A DNA stretch of 64,000 nucleotides from NCBI GenBank assembly GCA_943371245.1, contig CALRTY020000001.1, positions 248,001 to 312,000 of the forward strand. Reading direction: 5' to 3'. Shown in pieces: positions 1 through 8,269 of the stretch. This DNA is from UBA5018 sp947463165 (GTDB lineage Bacteria > Cyanobacteriota > Cyanobacteriia > PCC-6307 > Cyanobiaceae). The position numbers and the translations under genes are program-made. Numbering within the stretch: the first letter of the stretch is position 1; the number at the start of each line of letters is the position of its first letter. The notes under the pieces were generated by a model. It was not told the DNA's origin and made no database searches. It saw only the letters and a list, made by a program, of their open reading frames with translations.

Positions 1-1982
1 GGTTTCGGCTTGGTTTGCTGCCCGACTGGCTGCGGCTGCCGCTGGTGCTGTCGCTGGATGCCGAACAGCAGGGCGCGGTGCGCCAGGCCCTGACCCAGCT
101 GCTGCTCGGCGCGGTGGAAGCGGGCGAGCTGGAGGGGGGCGAGCTCGGTACGGCGCAGCTCACGGTGGCCAGCGACCAGGGCCGCAGCCTGCCCCGCCTG
201 CTACCGCCGCTGCTGGAGCGGTTGCGGCGCCGTAGCGGTGCCACCAGCCCGCTGCGGGATCACCTGTTCCTGCGCTTCCTGCAAAACCGCCCGCTGCTGG
301 CCGCCGATGCGCCGGAGAGCCTGCGGCGGCTGATGCCGCAGACACCGCCAGCCGGCTGGCCCTGGCGGCCGTGGCGCAGCCTGGGCAGCCGCGGCCTGGT
401 GGTTGCGGCGCTACTGCTGCTGGGCCTGGCGGGCTGCAGCCTGCTGGCGGTGCGCCAGGTAAGGCTGGCCTGGATCGAGCAGCTGCTGCAAACCTCCAGC
501 GGCCCGGCAACTGCAAGCCAACTGCAACGGGCGATCACCGCCTTCGGCATCAGCCGCTCCAGCCTGATGCCCCTGGGGCAAGGCCCTGAGCTTGTGCGGC
601 TGGAGGAGGCCCTGGCGATGGGGCTTTCCCTGCCGCTGCAAAAGCTTCCCCCGCTTCAGGGCCACACCGGTTCGGTGACTTCGGTGGCGTTCAGCCCCGA
701 TGGCCGACGCATCGTCTCCGGCTCCTTGGATAACAGCCTGCGGCTGTGGGATGCCAGCAGCGGCAAGCAGCTGGTCCCGCCGCTTCAGGGCCACACCAAT
801 TTGGTGATCTCGGTGGCGTTCAGCCCCGATGGCCGCCGCATCGTCTCCGGCTCAGTCGATAAAACCCTGCGCCTCTGGGATGCCAGCAGTGGCAAGCAGA
901 TCGGCCCGCCGCTTCAGGGCCACACCGATGAGGTGAACTCGGTGGCGTTCAGCCCCGATGGCCGCCGCATCGTCTCTGGCTCCTACGACAGCACCCTGCG
1001 GCTGTGGGATGCAAGCAGCGGCAGGCAGCTGGGCCCGCCGCTTCAGGGCCACACCGATCGGGTGTGGTCGGTGGCGTTCAGCCCCGATGGCCGCCGCATC
1101 GTCTCCGGCTCAAGAGACAACAGCCTGCGGCTGTGGGATGCGAGCAGCGGCAAGCAGCTGGGCCCGCCGCTTCAGGGTCACAACGGAGAGGTGCGTTCGG
1201 TGGCGTTCAGCCCCGATGGCCGCCGCATCGTCTCCGGCTCAAACGACGGCACCCTGCGGCTGTGGGATGCCAGCAGCGGCAAGCAGCTCGGCACGCCGCT
1301 TCAAAGCGACAATCAAATTATTTATTACCTCTATGGAGGTAATGATATACGTTTTTTCTCAAGCTCCATGTCATTGGCGTTCAGCCCCGATGGCCGCCGC
1401 ATCGTCTCCGGCTCATTAAGCAAAGGCCTGCGCCTGTGGGCCTGGCCGGCCTGGCAGAAGTCCCTGCCGCTTGCCTGCAACAAGCTCAAGGATCACCCTC
1501 TGCTTACAAACCTTCCCCAGCTGAATTCGTCGCGGGCGGTATGCGACCAACTGGTGTGGTCTCAAAACCGGGACCAGAAGCGGCTTGCGATCAATATCTC
1601 CCTTCAGGGCCACACCAAAGAGGTGTTGTCGGTGGCGTTCAGCCCCGATGGCCGCCGCATCGTCTCCGGCTCAGACGACAACGGCCTGCGGCTGTGGGAT
1701 GCCAGCAGCGGCAAGCAGCTGGGCCCGCCGCTTCAGGGCCACACCGATTGGGTGAGGTCGGTGGCGTTCAGCCCCGATGGCCGCCGCATCGTCTCCGGCT
1801 CAGACGACAACAGCCTGAGTCTGTGGGATGCCAGCAGCGGCAAGCAGATCGGCCCGCCGCTTCAGGGCCACACCAGTTCGGTGAGGTCGGTGGCGTTCAG
1901 CCCCGATGGCCGCCGCATCGTCTCCGGCTCAGGCGACAAAACCCTGCGGCTGTGGGATGCCAGCGGCGGGTCTGTGCGATAG
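1..1982 (+). CDS. WD40 beta-propeller protein, C-terminal part (5' end outside window)
   Basis: The frame is open to the left edge, so the first in-frame TTG at 15 need not be the true start and the gene probably begins upstream. Counting from 15, about 120 Leu/Arg-rich residues come first, then one membrane-spanning segment near residues 124-148, then WD40 blades from about residue 213 to the end. Eight blades share LQGH...SVAFSPDGRRIVSGS...LRLWDASSGKQ-type motifs and a ninth, near residues 430-480, is degenerate. The blade period is 43 residues (129 nt). Many cyanobacterial proteins join an STAND-type NTPase to WD40 repeats, so the missing N-terminus may hold such a module; that is inference. 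The blades are nearly identical at the DNA level, suggesting recent amplification or gene conversion. A role in protein-protein interaction is likely, but the partner is unknown. Confidence 0.85.
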   Translation, partial: FRLGLLPDWLRLPLVLSLDAEQQGAVRQALTQLLLGAVEAGELEGGELGTAQLTVASDQGRSLPRLLPPLLERLRRRSGATSPLRDHLFLRFLQNRPLLAADAPESLRRLMPQTPPAGWPWRPWRSLGSRGLVVAALLLLGLAGCSLLAVRQVRLAWIEQLLQTSSGPATASQLQRAITAFGISRSSLMPLGQGPELVRLEEALAMGLSLPLQKLPPLQGHTGSVTSVAFSPDGRRIVSGSLDNSLRLWDASSGKQLVPPLQGHTNLVISVAFSPDGRRIVSGSVDKTLRLWDASSGKQIGPPLQGHTDEVNSVAFSPDGRRIVSGSYDSTLRLWDASSGRQLGPPLQGHTDRVWSVAFSPDGRRIVSGSRDNSLRLWDASSGKQLGPPLQGHNGEVRSVAFSPDGRRIVSGSNDGTLRLWDASSGKQLGTPLQSDNQIIYYLYGGNDIRFFSSSMSLAFSPDGRRIVSGSLSKGLRLWAWPAWQKSLPLACNKLKDHPLLTNLPQLNSSRAVCDQLVWSQNRDQKRLAINISLQGHTKEVLSVAFSPDGRRIVSGSDDNGLRLWDASSGKQLGPPLQGHTDWVRSVAFSPDGRRIVSGSDDNSLSLWDASSGKQIGPPLQGHTSSVRSVAFSPDGRRIVSGSGDKTLRLWDASGGSVR

Positions 1983-2413
1983 CCCTGGGGCGGCATCCCA
2001 GGAAGGAAATAGCAAATCCCCATTCCAATCTGCAGAGTCTTCAGTTATCCATAGCCTTCAATCGGGGCAAGTCAACTGCAGCGTTCAGGGTTTTGTTGAC
2101 AACAAGATCACCAAGAACCTGCTGCAACTGCTGGCCGCTGGTAAGCCAGCCCATTGGCCTCAACTGCCATGCTGACCCCAGAGTGCGACATGCGGAGGCC
2201 CTGCTGCAGCGCCGCCGCGCCCAAATCGCCCAGTGCTTCCTCAGCGGCGAGTGGGGTGTGGAGCTAGATAGCTACGAAGCAAACCAGGAGCGCCAGCGCC
2301 AGCGGGATCCGGAGTTTGCCCCATTACCCTGCCGCTCGACACCAGCCTCTGGATAGGCTTCACAGGGGCTAGCAGCCCTGCCCTGCCTGCACACCCAAAG
2401 CGGATCTCTGGCA
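1983..2413. other. Gene-poor gap with possible gene remnants
   Basis: No complete gene is visible. About 2165-2356 is open on the plus strand and reads as a plausible charged peptide (RHAEALLQRRRAQIAQ, then GEWGVELDSYEANQ). It has no start of its own and only continues the shadow frame of the WD40 gene. With the two damaged genes just downstream, the simplest reading is eroded accessory DNA. Confidence 0.3.
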
Positions 2414-2767
2414 ATGAGCTACTACTCCGATTCGCAACTAGAAGCCCTCTTGGACGATCTCGAATCAGATCTGGCTGAACGCAAGGAGTCCTGGACAGGC
2501 GATGCCAAGACAAAAGCAAGGCAAGCTGTCTGCGCATTTGCCAATGATCTGCCCAATCACGACACACCAGGCTTCACCGACTACAGGAATCCAAATCTGG
2601 CGGGCTTGCTGCGGGAGATGGGATTTGCCCAGCGCTTTGGGGCGGGCATTGCCACGGCCAGGCGCGAGTGCGAGCGCAACGGCAATCCAGCACCGGAATT
2701 TGACGTGCAGGATGCCTTCATCCGCGTCACCCTGCGGCCGGCGACTGCCGAGGCGGTGGCGCCATGA
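2414..2767 (+). pseudogene. AlbA_2 / RecG-like C-terminal protein with large in-frame internal deletion
   Basis: Residues 1-52 match the start of an AlbA_2 (Schlafen-like DNA-binding) protein, including the AFANDLPNH segment that precedes the conserved core. Residues 54-117 match the C-terminal end of the same protein family (TDYRNPNLAGLLREMGFAQRF-type HATPase_c_4/RecG-like tail). The whole middle, normally several hundred residues, is missing, with the join near residue 53 and the frame intact. The product is 117 aa, so it is very likely non-functional. Its stop overlaps the start of the next ORF (ATGA at 2764-2767), as in the original operon with a ParA-like gene. Assignment is from recognised motifs. 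Confidence 0.7.
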
Positions 2768-3167
2768 AAACCATCGCCTTCTTCAACAACAAAAGTGGCG
2801 TGGGTAAGACCACCCTTGTGTATAACTTAGCTTGGATGATTGCCGAATTGGGGCTGTCGGTGGTGGTGGCTGATCTAGATCCCCAGGCCAACCTCACCAG
2901 CATGTTCCTTGAAGAGGAGGAGATTGAATCATTATGGAACCTGATGGCAATGCTGAATCTCCTCGTGATGATCCGAACTGCCTTGCTGAGCTGAAGCACT
3001 ACCGCAGCCTGATGCCCTTGGCCCAGGAGGCGCGCAAGCCGTTGTTCCTGCTCACGCCAGCCGATGGTGCTCTAGGCGGTCACTACCAGGCGGCCCAGGC
3101 CTGCCGAAAAGACTTCCACGCCCTTGCGTTGCAGATCGCCAAACGCTGCGAGGTAGATATCCCATGA
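2764..3167 (+). pseudogene. ParA-family ATPase, internally deleted and frameshifted
   Basis: The N-terminal frame (2764-2994) opens with a ParA/MinD deviant Walker A motif, KSGVGKTT at residues 10-17, then a Walker A' strand ending DLDPQAN. Near 2935 the reading moves to a second frame that continues to 3167 and encodes the typical ParA-type C-terminus (YRSLMPLAQEARKPLF, then PADGALGGHYQAAQ). The central third of the fold, with the Walker B region, is missing. Internal deletion plus frameshift make this a decayed plasmid- or island-type partition ATPase. It lies directly before the 3' end of tRNA-Leu. Confidence 0.75.
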
Positions 3168-3285
3168 ACCCCCACCCAGTCGAGCGCCGCAAGAAACTGG
3201 TTTCAAGCAGCTGATCAAGCAGCCATCCCCCTGAGGCGCCTGCTTGGCCGGAAGACGCCCGTGCGCTGGAAGCGCCGCTTGTGGA

Positions 3286-3369
3286 TGGGGGCAGGGGGAC
3301 TTGAACCCCCACAACGTTGCCGTCTGCGGATTTTAAGTCCGCTGCGTCTACCACTTCCGCCATGCCCCC
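3286..3369 (-). tRNA. tRNA-Leu(UAA), intronless
   Basis: Read on the minus strand, an 84-nt class II tRNA folds with acceptor stem GGGGGCA/TGCCCCC, discriminator A at 3286, anticodon stem GCGGA/TCCGC with loop CTTAAAA (anticodon UAA), a variable arm, and T-arm GGGGGTTCAAGTCCCCC. CCA is not encoded. Many cyanobacteria carry a group I intron in this anticodon loop; here the loop is uninterrupted. The 3' end faces the decayed island at 2414-3167. Confidence 0.95.
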
Positions 3370-3411
3370 GCCGGCGAATCCTAGATTCACGGCAATTCAG
3401 CCTGCTGTGCC

Positions 3412-3657
3412 GTGCCCGGGTTCCTGAGCTCGATCTCCACCGACACCCTGCTGGTATTGGCGGCCTATGGCGCCATTCTTGGCGCTTACCTGGTGGCGGT
3501 ACCCCTGGCCCTCTACGCCTGGATGGTGAAGCGCTGGACCGTGATGGGCAAGTACGAGCGCCTGGGGGTCTACGGACTGGTGTTCCTGTTCTTCCCGGGC
3601 CTGATCCTGTTTGCGCCGTTCATCAACCTGCGGATGGCCGGCCACAGCGAGGCCTGA
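3412..3657 (+). CDS. ndhL: NAD(P)H-quinone oxidoreductase subunit L
   Basis: The 81-aa protein has two membrane segments (about residues 12-34 and 47-68) separated by the basic YAWMVKRWTVMGKYERLGVYG stretch typical of NdhL. NdhL is a small membrane subunit of the cyanobacterial NDH-1 complex in the thylakoid, needed for cyclic electron flow and inorganic-carbon uptake. The start used is GTG at 3412. The DUF3007 gene follows after 4 bp and the pair looks co-transcribed, an arrangement seen in other cyanobacteria. Confidence 0.9.
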   Translation: MPGFLSSISTDTLLVLAAYGAILGAYLVAVPLALYAWMVKRWTVMGKYERLGVYGLVFLFFPGLILFAPFINLRMAGHSEA

Positions 3658-3661
3658 GCCC

Positions 3662-3982
3662 ATGAACCGCGCTCAGGTGATCCTGGTGGGTGGAGGTGTG
3701 TTTGGGCTCGGCGGCCTGGGCTACCTGCTGCTCAAGGCCAGTGGTGTAGAGGGTTTTTCCACGGGCATCGCCACCTCAGCCCTGTTGATGCTGGTGGTGC
3801 TGGTGTGGACGGGCAGCTATTTGGTGCGGGTGATCAGCGGCCGCATGTCGTTCATCGAACAGCGGCGCCAATACCGCCAGGCCTACGACGCCTACACCGA
3901 TGAACAACTGCAGAAGCGCTTTGAGTCGCTCAGCCCCGCCGAACAGGAGCTGCTGCTGCGGGAAACCGGCCAAATCGATTAG
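3662..3982 (+). CDS. DUF3007 family membrane protein
   Basis: A 106-aa protein with two hydrophobic segments (about residues 6-25 and 34-55) and a soluble, charged C-terminal half ending in FESLSPAEQELLLRE. It matches DUF3007, a family limited to cyanobacteria and plastids whose plant member has been linked to thylakoid NDH or photosystem function. It starts at ATG 3662, directly behind ndhL, and is probably in the same operon. The exact role is unknown. Confidence 0.8.
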   Translation: MNRAQVILVGGGVFGLGGLGYLLLKASGVEGFSTGIATSALLMLVVLVWTGSYLVRVISGRMSFIEQRRQYRQAYDAYTDEQLQKRFESLSPAEQELLLRETGQID

Positions 3983-4008
3983 GCCCCCGGGCACTTCCCG
4001 CCTGGCCA

Positions 4009-4032
4009 CTGGCTTGACTACTGGCTTGACTA
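4009..4032. repeat. Two-copy 12-nt tandem repeat
   Basis: CTGGCTTGACTA occurs twice in succession in the short gap between the DUF3007 gene and trpA. It is a small member of the class of short tandem duplications found throughout this window. Confidence 0.9.
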
Positions 4033-4129
4033 CTGCCCAGAGGAAGGCTGCCTTCAGTGCAGCAGTACCTGGAGGGCTTTGCCAGGAGCTGCGGCATAGG
4101 CTCACAGCACCTGCCCCCGACGCGTCGCC

Positions 4130-4963
4130 GTGACCGCCGCCATGCCTGCCGCCGCGTCCACCAGCTTGATTCAGCAGCGCTTCCAGCGGCTGCGGGCCGA
4201 GGGTCGCTGTGCCCTGATGCCCTTTTTGGTGGCTGGCGATCCGGATCTGGCCACCACCAAAGCCGCCCTGCTGGCCCTGGAGGCCAATGGCGCCGACCTG
4301 ATCGAACTGGGCATCCCCTACAGCGATCCCCTGGCCGATGGTCCGGTGATCCAGGCCGCCGCCGGTCGCGCCCTGGCCGCCGGCACCACCCCCGCCGCCG
4401 TATTGGCGATGCTGGCCGAACTCAAGGGGCGGCTCAGCCTGCCGGTGGTGCTGTTCACTTACACCAATCCATTGCTCAACCGCGGCATGGAGGCCTTTTG
4501 CGCCGCCGCCGCCGCCGCCGGGGCCGCCGGCCTGGTGGTGCCGGATCTTCCCCTGGAGGAAGCCGAAAAGCTCTCCACGATTGCTGCGGCCCATGGCCTC
4601 GATCTGGTGCTTTTGGTAGCCCCCACCACGCCGCCCGAACGCATGGCCCGCATCCATGGCGCCAGCCGCGGTTTTACGTATCTGGTGAGCGTCACCGGCG
4701 TCACCGGGGTGCGCACCGCCATGGAAACCAGGGTGGCGCCGCTGGTGGCCCAACTCCAAGCCCAAGGAGACACGCCAGTGGCCGTGGGCTTTGGCATTTC
4801 AGGCCCCGATCAGGCCCAGCAGGTGAAGGGCTGGGGCGCCGATGGCGCCATCGTGGGCAGCGCCCTGGTGAAGCGGATGGCAGAAGCCCAAGCCCAGGGA
4901 GCAGACGTGGCCGCCGCCGCCGGACGCTTCTGCGCCGAACTGCGCCAGGGCCTCGATCGCTGA
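4130..4963 (+). CDS. trpA: Tryptophan synthase alpha chain
   Basis: The 277-aa TIM-barrel protein cleaves indole-3-glycerol phosphate to indole and glyceraldehyde 3-phosphate for the TrpB subunit. The catalytic motif ELGIPYSDPLADG gives Glu59 and Asp70, spaced as in the family. The phosphate-binding glycine motifs VGFGISGPDQA and GAIVGSALVK lie near the C-terminus. The start is GTG 4130; ATG at 4142 is an alternative and leaves the conserved core intact. The remaining trp genes are not in this window, as is usual for scattered trp genes in cyanobacteria. Confidence 0.96.
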   Translation: MTAAMPAAASTSLIQQRFQRLRAEGRCALMPFLVAGDPDLATTKAALLALEANGADLIELGIPYSDPLADGPVIQAAAGRALAAGTTPAAVLAMLAELKGRLSLPVVLFTYTNPLLNRGMEAFCAAAAAAGAAGLVVPDLPLEEAEKLSTIAAAHGLDLVLLVAPTTPPERMARIHGASRGFTYLVSVTGVTGVRTAMETRVAPLVAQLQAQGDTPVAVGFGISGPDQAQQVKGWGADGAIVGSALVKRMAEAQAQGADVAAAAGRFCAELRQGLDR

Positions 4964-4970
4964 ATTGCGT

Positions 4971-6185
4971 CTAGTCGCTTGGCAGCAGCTGGCACAGGCC
5001 AGCCTCCAGCCGCTCTAGCGCCGTGGCCAACTCTTGGCCATCGAGCATGCCGTAACTGAGCCGCAGCAGGCACTGGGGCCCAGCTGCGGCAAAGCCAAAG
5101 GCCCGGCCGCTCACCGCCGCCACCCCCTGCCGCTCCACCAACTGGCGCATCAGGGCATCGCTGGCGAGGGGCGAGCCGTTTGCTGCCACGAGGCCCTCCA
5201 CCACCAGCAGGCCATAGAAGGCGCCGTCGGGTTCGGCCCAGAGCCGCACGGGCAGCCCCTGGCGCTGCCACTGGGCCACCGCCGCCAGCAATTGCCGTCG
5301 CCGCGGCGCCAGGCTGGCCACCTGCCGCTGACACCAGGCGGGATCCACCGCCAGGGCCGCCCGGGCCGCCAGCTGGGTGATCAGCGGCGGTGAGATTTGA
5401 ACAGTGTCCAGCACCTTGGCCAGGGCCGGCAGCAGCTGGCGGGGCACCGCCCCATAACCGATGCGCCAACCCGCCATGCCAAAGGCCTTAGACAGCGAAT
5501 AGAGCGAGATGGTGTGGGCCGCCGCCCCAGGCTGGGCCCCTGGGCTGGCATGGGCTGTGGCGCCTTGCACAAACACCTCGTAGGCCTCATCGCTGATGTG
5601 AAACAAACCGCGCTCGGCGCAGAGTTGGTTGATCTGGCGCAACAACTCGGGCGGCATCACCACGCCGCTGGGATTGTTGGGCGACACGGTCACGATCGCC
5701 CTCGTGCGGGGGGTGATCGCCGCCGCCAGCTGCTGGGGATCGGGGAAAGCTCCAGCGGCCACCGCCACCGGCTGGCCCCCGGCCAGCTGCACCGCCATCA
5801 CGTGGTTGAAATAAAACGGCAGCGGCAGGATCACCTCGCTGCCCGGCTCACAGATCGCCTGCACGATCACCTGGAAGGCCATGTTGCTGCCACCGGTTAC
5901 CAGCAGGGCGGCGCCATCTAAATCAAGGCCGTTTTGGCGGCGGAGCTTGACAGCGATCTGCTCCAGCAGGGCCGGATCTCCATAGGTGGCCCCGTAGCGA
6001 TCCAGGCCAGTCAGCGGAATTTGGAGGGCTGCTTGCAGCGCTTGGGCCACCGCCGGCGGCGGTCCCCAATTCACCATCCCCTGGGCCAGGGAGAGGGTAT
6101 GGGGGTGGGCGCGGATCAGCTCACCGAGCACCGGAATCACCGGCTCCAGCACGGCATCAAGCCGACGGGCGGGGCCGGGAGACAT
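4971..6185 (-). CDS. Class I/II PLP-dependent aminotransferase
   Basis: A fold-type I aminotransferase of 404 aa. The PLP lysine lies in SLSKAFGMAGWRIGY (Lys233 from the start used), the cofactor-contact motif is NNPSG and the Asp is in SDEAY. It resembles aspartate/aromatic aminotransferases; the exact amino donor cannot be told from sequence. The ATG at 6185 was chosen because an upstream ATG at 6221 adds only 12 low-complexity residues. It runs convergent with trpA, with 7 bp between the stop codons. Confidence 0.9.
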   Translation of the reverse strand: MSPGPARRLDAVLEPVIPVLGELIRAHPHTLSLAQGMVNWGPPPAVAQALQAALQIPLTGLDRYGATYGDPALLEQIAVKLRRQNGLDLDGAALLVTGGSNMAFQVIVQAICEPGSEVILPLPFYFNHVMAVQLAGGQPVAVAAGAFPDPQQLAAAITPRTRAIVTVSPNNPSGVVMPPELLRQINQLCAERGLFHISDEAYEVFVQGATAHASPGAQPGAAAHTISLYSLSKAFGMAGWRIGYGAVPRQLLPALAKVLDTVQISPPLITQLAARAALAVDPAWCQRQVASLAPRRRQLLAAVAQWQRQGLPVRLWAEPDGAFYGLLVVEGLVAANGSPLASDALMRQLVERQGVAAVSGRAFGFAAAGPQCLLRLSYGMLDGQELATALERLEAGLCQLLPSD

Positions 6186-6300
6186 CGGCGCTGGCAACCA
6201 CAGCCCCCAGCCTGGCACCACTCAGCCACTGGTGGTTGTCAGACCGGATTGGTGAGCTCGCCGGTGCGGATGCTGAAATTTGATTGTTGCCGATGGATCA

Positions 6301-6567
6301 ATGCGTTTTGTGCTCTGGGGCCGCTACTGCGACAACGCACTGGAACTGCGCACCCCCTACCGCCAGGAACATCTGGCCGGGCTGCAGCAGCAACAGGAGG
6401 CGGGCGGCTTGATCACCCTCGGTCCCACGCAAGACAGCAGCCATGTGTTTGCTATCTACGAGGCCGAAACCAAGCAGCAGGTGGAGGATTGGGTGAAGGG
6501 CGACGTGTACTGGCGCCATGGCATCTGGACCGAGGTGGAGATCTACCCCTGGATCCAGGCCTTCTGA
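6301..6567 (+). CDS. YCII-related domain protein
   Basis: An 88-aa single-domain protein of the YciI-like (dimeric alpha/beta barrel) family, with opening FVLWGRYCDN, the R-x-x-HLAGLQ helix and the closing DVYWRHGIW/VEIYPW. The family is thought to include small enzymes or dimeric binding modules with a His-Asp pair; the substrate is unknown. It is transcribed divergently from the aminotransferase. ATG 6301 fits the conserved first strand. Confidence 0.85.
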   Translation: MRFVLWGRYCDNALELRTPYRQEHLAGLQQQQEAGGLITLGPTQDSSHVFAIYEAETKQQVEDWVKGDVYWRHGIWTEVEIYPWIQAF

Positions 6568-6602
6568 ACGCCGCCAGGGCCAGCCTGCTTGCTCCACGCC
6601 AC

Positions 6603-6974
6603 TTATTTGCGGGGCCAGCCGGCCTGTGCTTGCTGCCACACGTAATTGCCCACCGCCTCAGGGCCCCCCTTGCCCAGCACCTGGGCGTAGCCACTCATCT
6701 GGCCGATCCCGTTAGCGGCCACTGCCGCAATCGCCTGGGGCGTGGTGAGGCCAGCCTTTTGCAGGGCCGCCAGCTTCAAGGTTTTGCTGCGGCGAATGAT
6801 GTTGCCGCCGTTCACGTGGCAACCGGCGCAGTGCTGGCCAAACAGCTGGGCGCCCCTGGAACCAGCAACCTCCGGGCTGGCCGCCCAGCTGGGTTGAGGC
6901 CAGAGCAGCGGCAGGCTCAGGCACAGCCAAAGGGCGAGCGACAGCAGGCGCCGGGCGATGGGGCGAATCGGCAT
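6603..6974 (-). CDS. Cytochrome c6-like protein (class I c-type cytochrome)
   Basis: The 123-aa precursor has an Arg-rich start and hydrophobic core (residues 9-24) ending at PSWA-A, a clear secretion signal. A CAGCH haem motif follows at residues 49-53. Met93 in NGIGQMSGY is the likely sixth haem ligand. This fits a cytochrome c6-family protein in the thylakoid lumen that carries electrons from cytochrome b6f or to an oxidase. The region around the axial Met differs from classic PetJ (AMPAF), so it may be a c6 variant. The chosen ATG gives a normal signal peptide; a longer upstream extension would overlap the sbcD frame. Confidence 0.85.
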   Translation of the reverse strand: MPIRPIARRLLSLALWLCLSLPLLWPQPSWAASPEVAGSRGAQLFGQHCAGCHVNGGNIIRRSKTLKLAALQKAGLTTPQAIAAVAANGIGQMSGYAQVLGKGGPEAVGNYVWQQAQAGWPRK

Positions 6975-8265
6975 TGGCAACAGACCGGGCCAGGCCGGCA
7001 GGAGGTTGGCGCAGACGCTAAACAGGTGCCTAGCAAGAGTTGCAATCCTGGCGAGCTCCGCCCCTGCCATCCCTGTAATCCACAGCGCCGACTGGCAGAT
7101 CGGCAAGCCCTATGGCCGCGTTGGCGACCCAGATAAGCGGGCGCGACTGCGCCTGAGCCGCATCGAGGCCATCGGCCGCATCGCTGGCCACTGCTCCGGC
7201 GCCGCCGCCCTGGTGGTGGCGGGAGATTTGTTTGATTCACCCACCCCGGCCGCCAGCGATGTGAGCGCCGTGTGCGCCGCCATCGGCGCCATCCCCTGCC
7301 CGGTGCTGGTGATCCCTGGCAACCACGACCATGGCGGCCCAGGCAGCATCTGGCACGACGCCTTTTTTGAGCAGGAGCGCCTGCGGCGGGCACCCAATCT
7401 AGAGGTGTTGCTGCAGCGCCAACCGCTGGAACTAAACGATTTGGTCATCCTGCCCTGCCCCCTATTGAGGCGCAGTGACAGCCTCGATCCCTGTAATTGG
7501 CTGCGCCAGCTCAACTGGCGTGCCCTGCCGGCCGATAAACCGCGGCTGGTGATCGCCCATGGTTCCATCCAGGGTTTCGGAGGGGCGGATTTGGAATTGA
7601 ATGGCGCCAGCGACGCCGACGACGAGCATCCGGCCAATGCCAACAACCTGCTGAAACTTGATCCCCACTGGCTGGAGCAGGTGGACTACCTGGCCCTGGG
7701 CGATTGGCATGGCCTCAAACAGGTGAACGAAAAGGCCTGGTATAGCGGCACGCCAGAAACCGATCGCTTTCCCCGCCATGGTGATTACCGCTCCGGTCAG
7801 GTGCTGCGGGTGGAGTTGCGGCGGGGCCATATTCCCCGGGTGGAAGCCCTGGCCACCGGCCAACTCGGCTGGCATCCGCTCACCGCCAACTTCCACCAAG
7901 ATGGCGATCTGGATCGACTGGAGCGCCAGCTGGAAGAGTTGTTGCAGGGGCGGGTGGGCCAGGATTTGGTGTTGCTGGAGCAGAGCGGCAGCCTCAGCCT
8001 GGCGGCCCACCAGCGCTATGGCGCCCTGCTGGAAAGACTGGAGGCCCAGTTACTGCGACTCAAACGCCGGGGCAGCTGCAGCCAGGCCCCAGGCGAAACC
8101 GAATTGGCCGCCCTGGTGGGCCGCGCCGCCGACCCTCTAATTGCCCAGGTGAGTGCCGCCTTGCTGGGCGAACTGGCGGATCCCGCCACCGATGCAGCCA
8201 CCGCCGCCACCGCCAGGTTGGCCCTGGCGGAATTGCATCGAGCCGTGCAATTGGCGGAGGGCTAG
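6958..8265 (+). CDS. SbcD-like metallophosphoesterase (DNA repair exonuclease)
   Basis: A calcineurin-like phosphoesterase with the dinuclear metal motifs in order: SADWQIGKP (Asp45), VAGDLFD (Asp90), GNHDHGG near residue 121, and GDWHG further on. It pairs with the SMC-like ATPase downstream (stop at 8265, next ATG at 8270) to form an SbcCD/Mre11-Rad50-type nuclease that processes DNA ends and hairpins. Family members normally begin right before the xxHSADWQ strand, yet no ATG or GTG lies there. The nearest in-frame starts are ATG 6958 and TTG 7006, and ATG 6958 overlaps the divergent cytochrome gene, so the start is uncertain. Confidence 0.88.
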   Translation: MGRIGIGNRPGQAGRRLAQTLNRCLARVAILASSAPAIPVIHSADWQIGKPYGRVGDPDKRARLRLSRIEAIGRIAGHCSGAAALVVAGDLFDSPTPAASDVSAVCAAIGAIPCPVLVIPGNHDHGGPGSIWHDAFFEQERLRRAPNLEVLLQRQPLELNDLVILPCPLLRRSDSLDPCNWLRQLNWRALPADKPRLVIAHGSIQGFGGADLELNGASDADDEHPANANNLLKLDPHWLEQVDYLALGDWHGLKQVNEKAWYSGTPETDRFPRHGDYRSGQVLRVELRRGHIPRVEALATGQLGWHPLTANFHQDGDLDRLERQLEELLQGRVGQDLVLLEQSGSLSLAAHQRYGALLERLEAQLLRLKRRGSCSQAPGETELAALVGRAADPLIAQVSAALLGELADPATDAATAATARLALAELHRAVQLAEG

Positions 8266-8269
8266 AGCG

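Noticed and set aside
2934..2994. Programmed frameshift joining the two ParA parts
   Set aside because: The central third of the protein is missing at the join, so deletion and decay explain it better.
3776..4765. 329-aa minus-strand open frame over the DUF3007 and trpA genes
   Set aside because: Antisense shadow of two recognised genes, Gly/His-rich from GC-rich codons.
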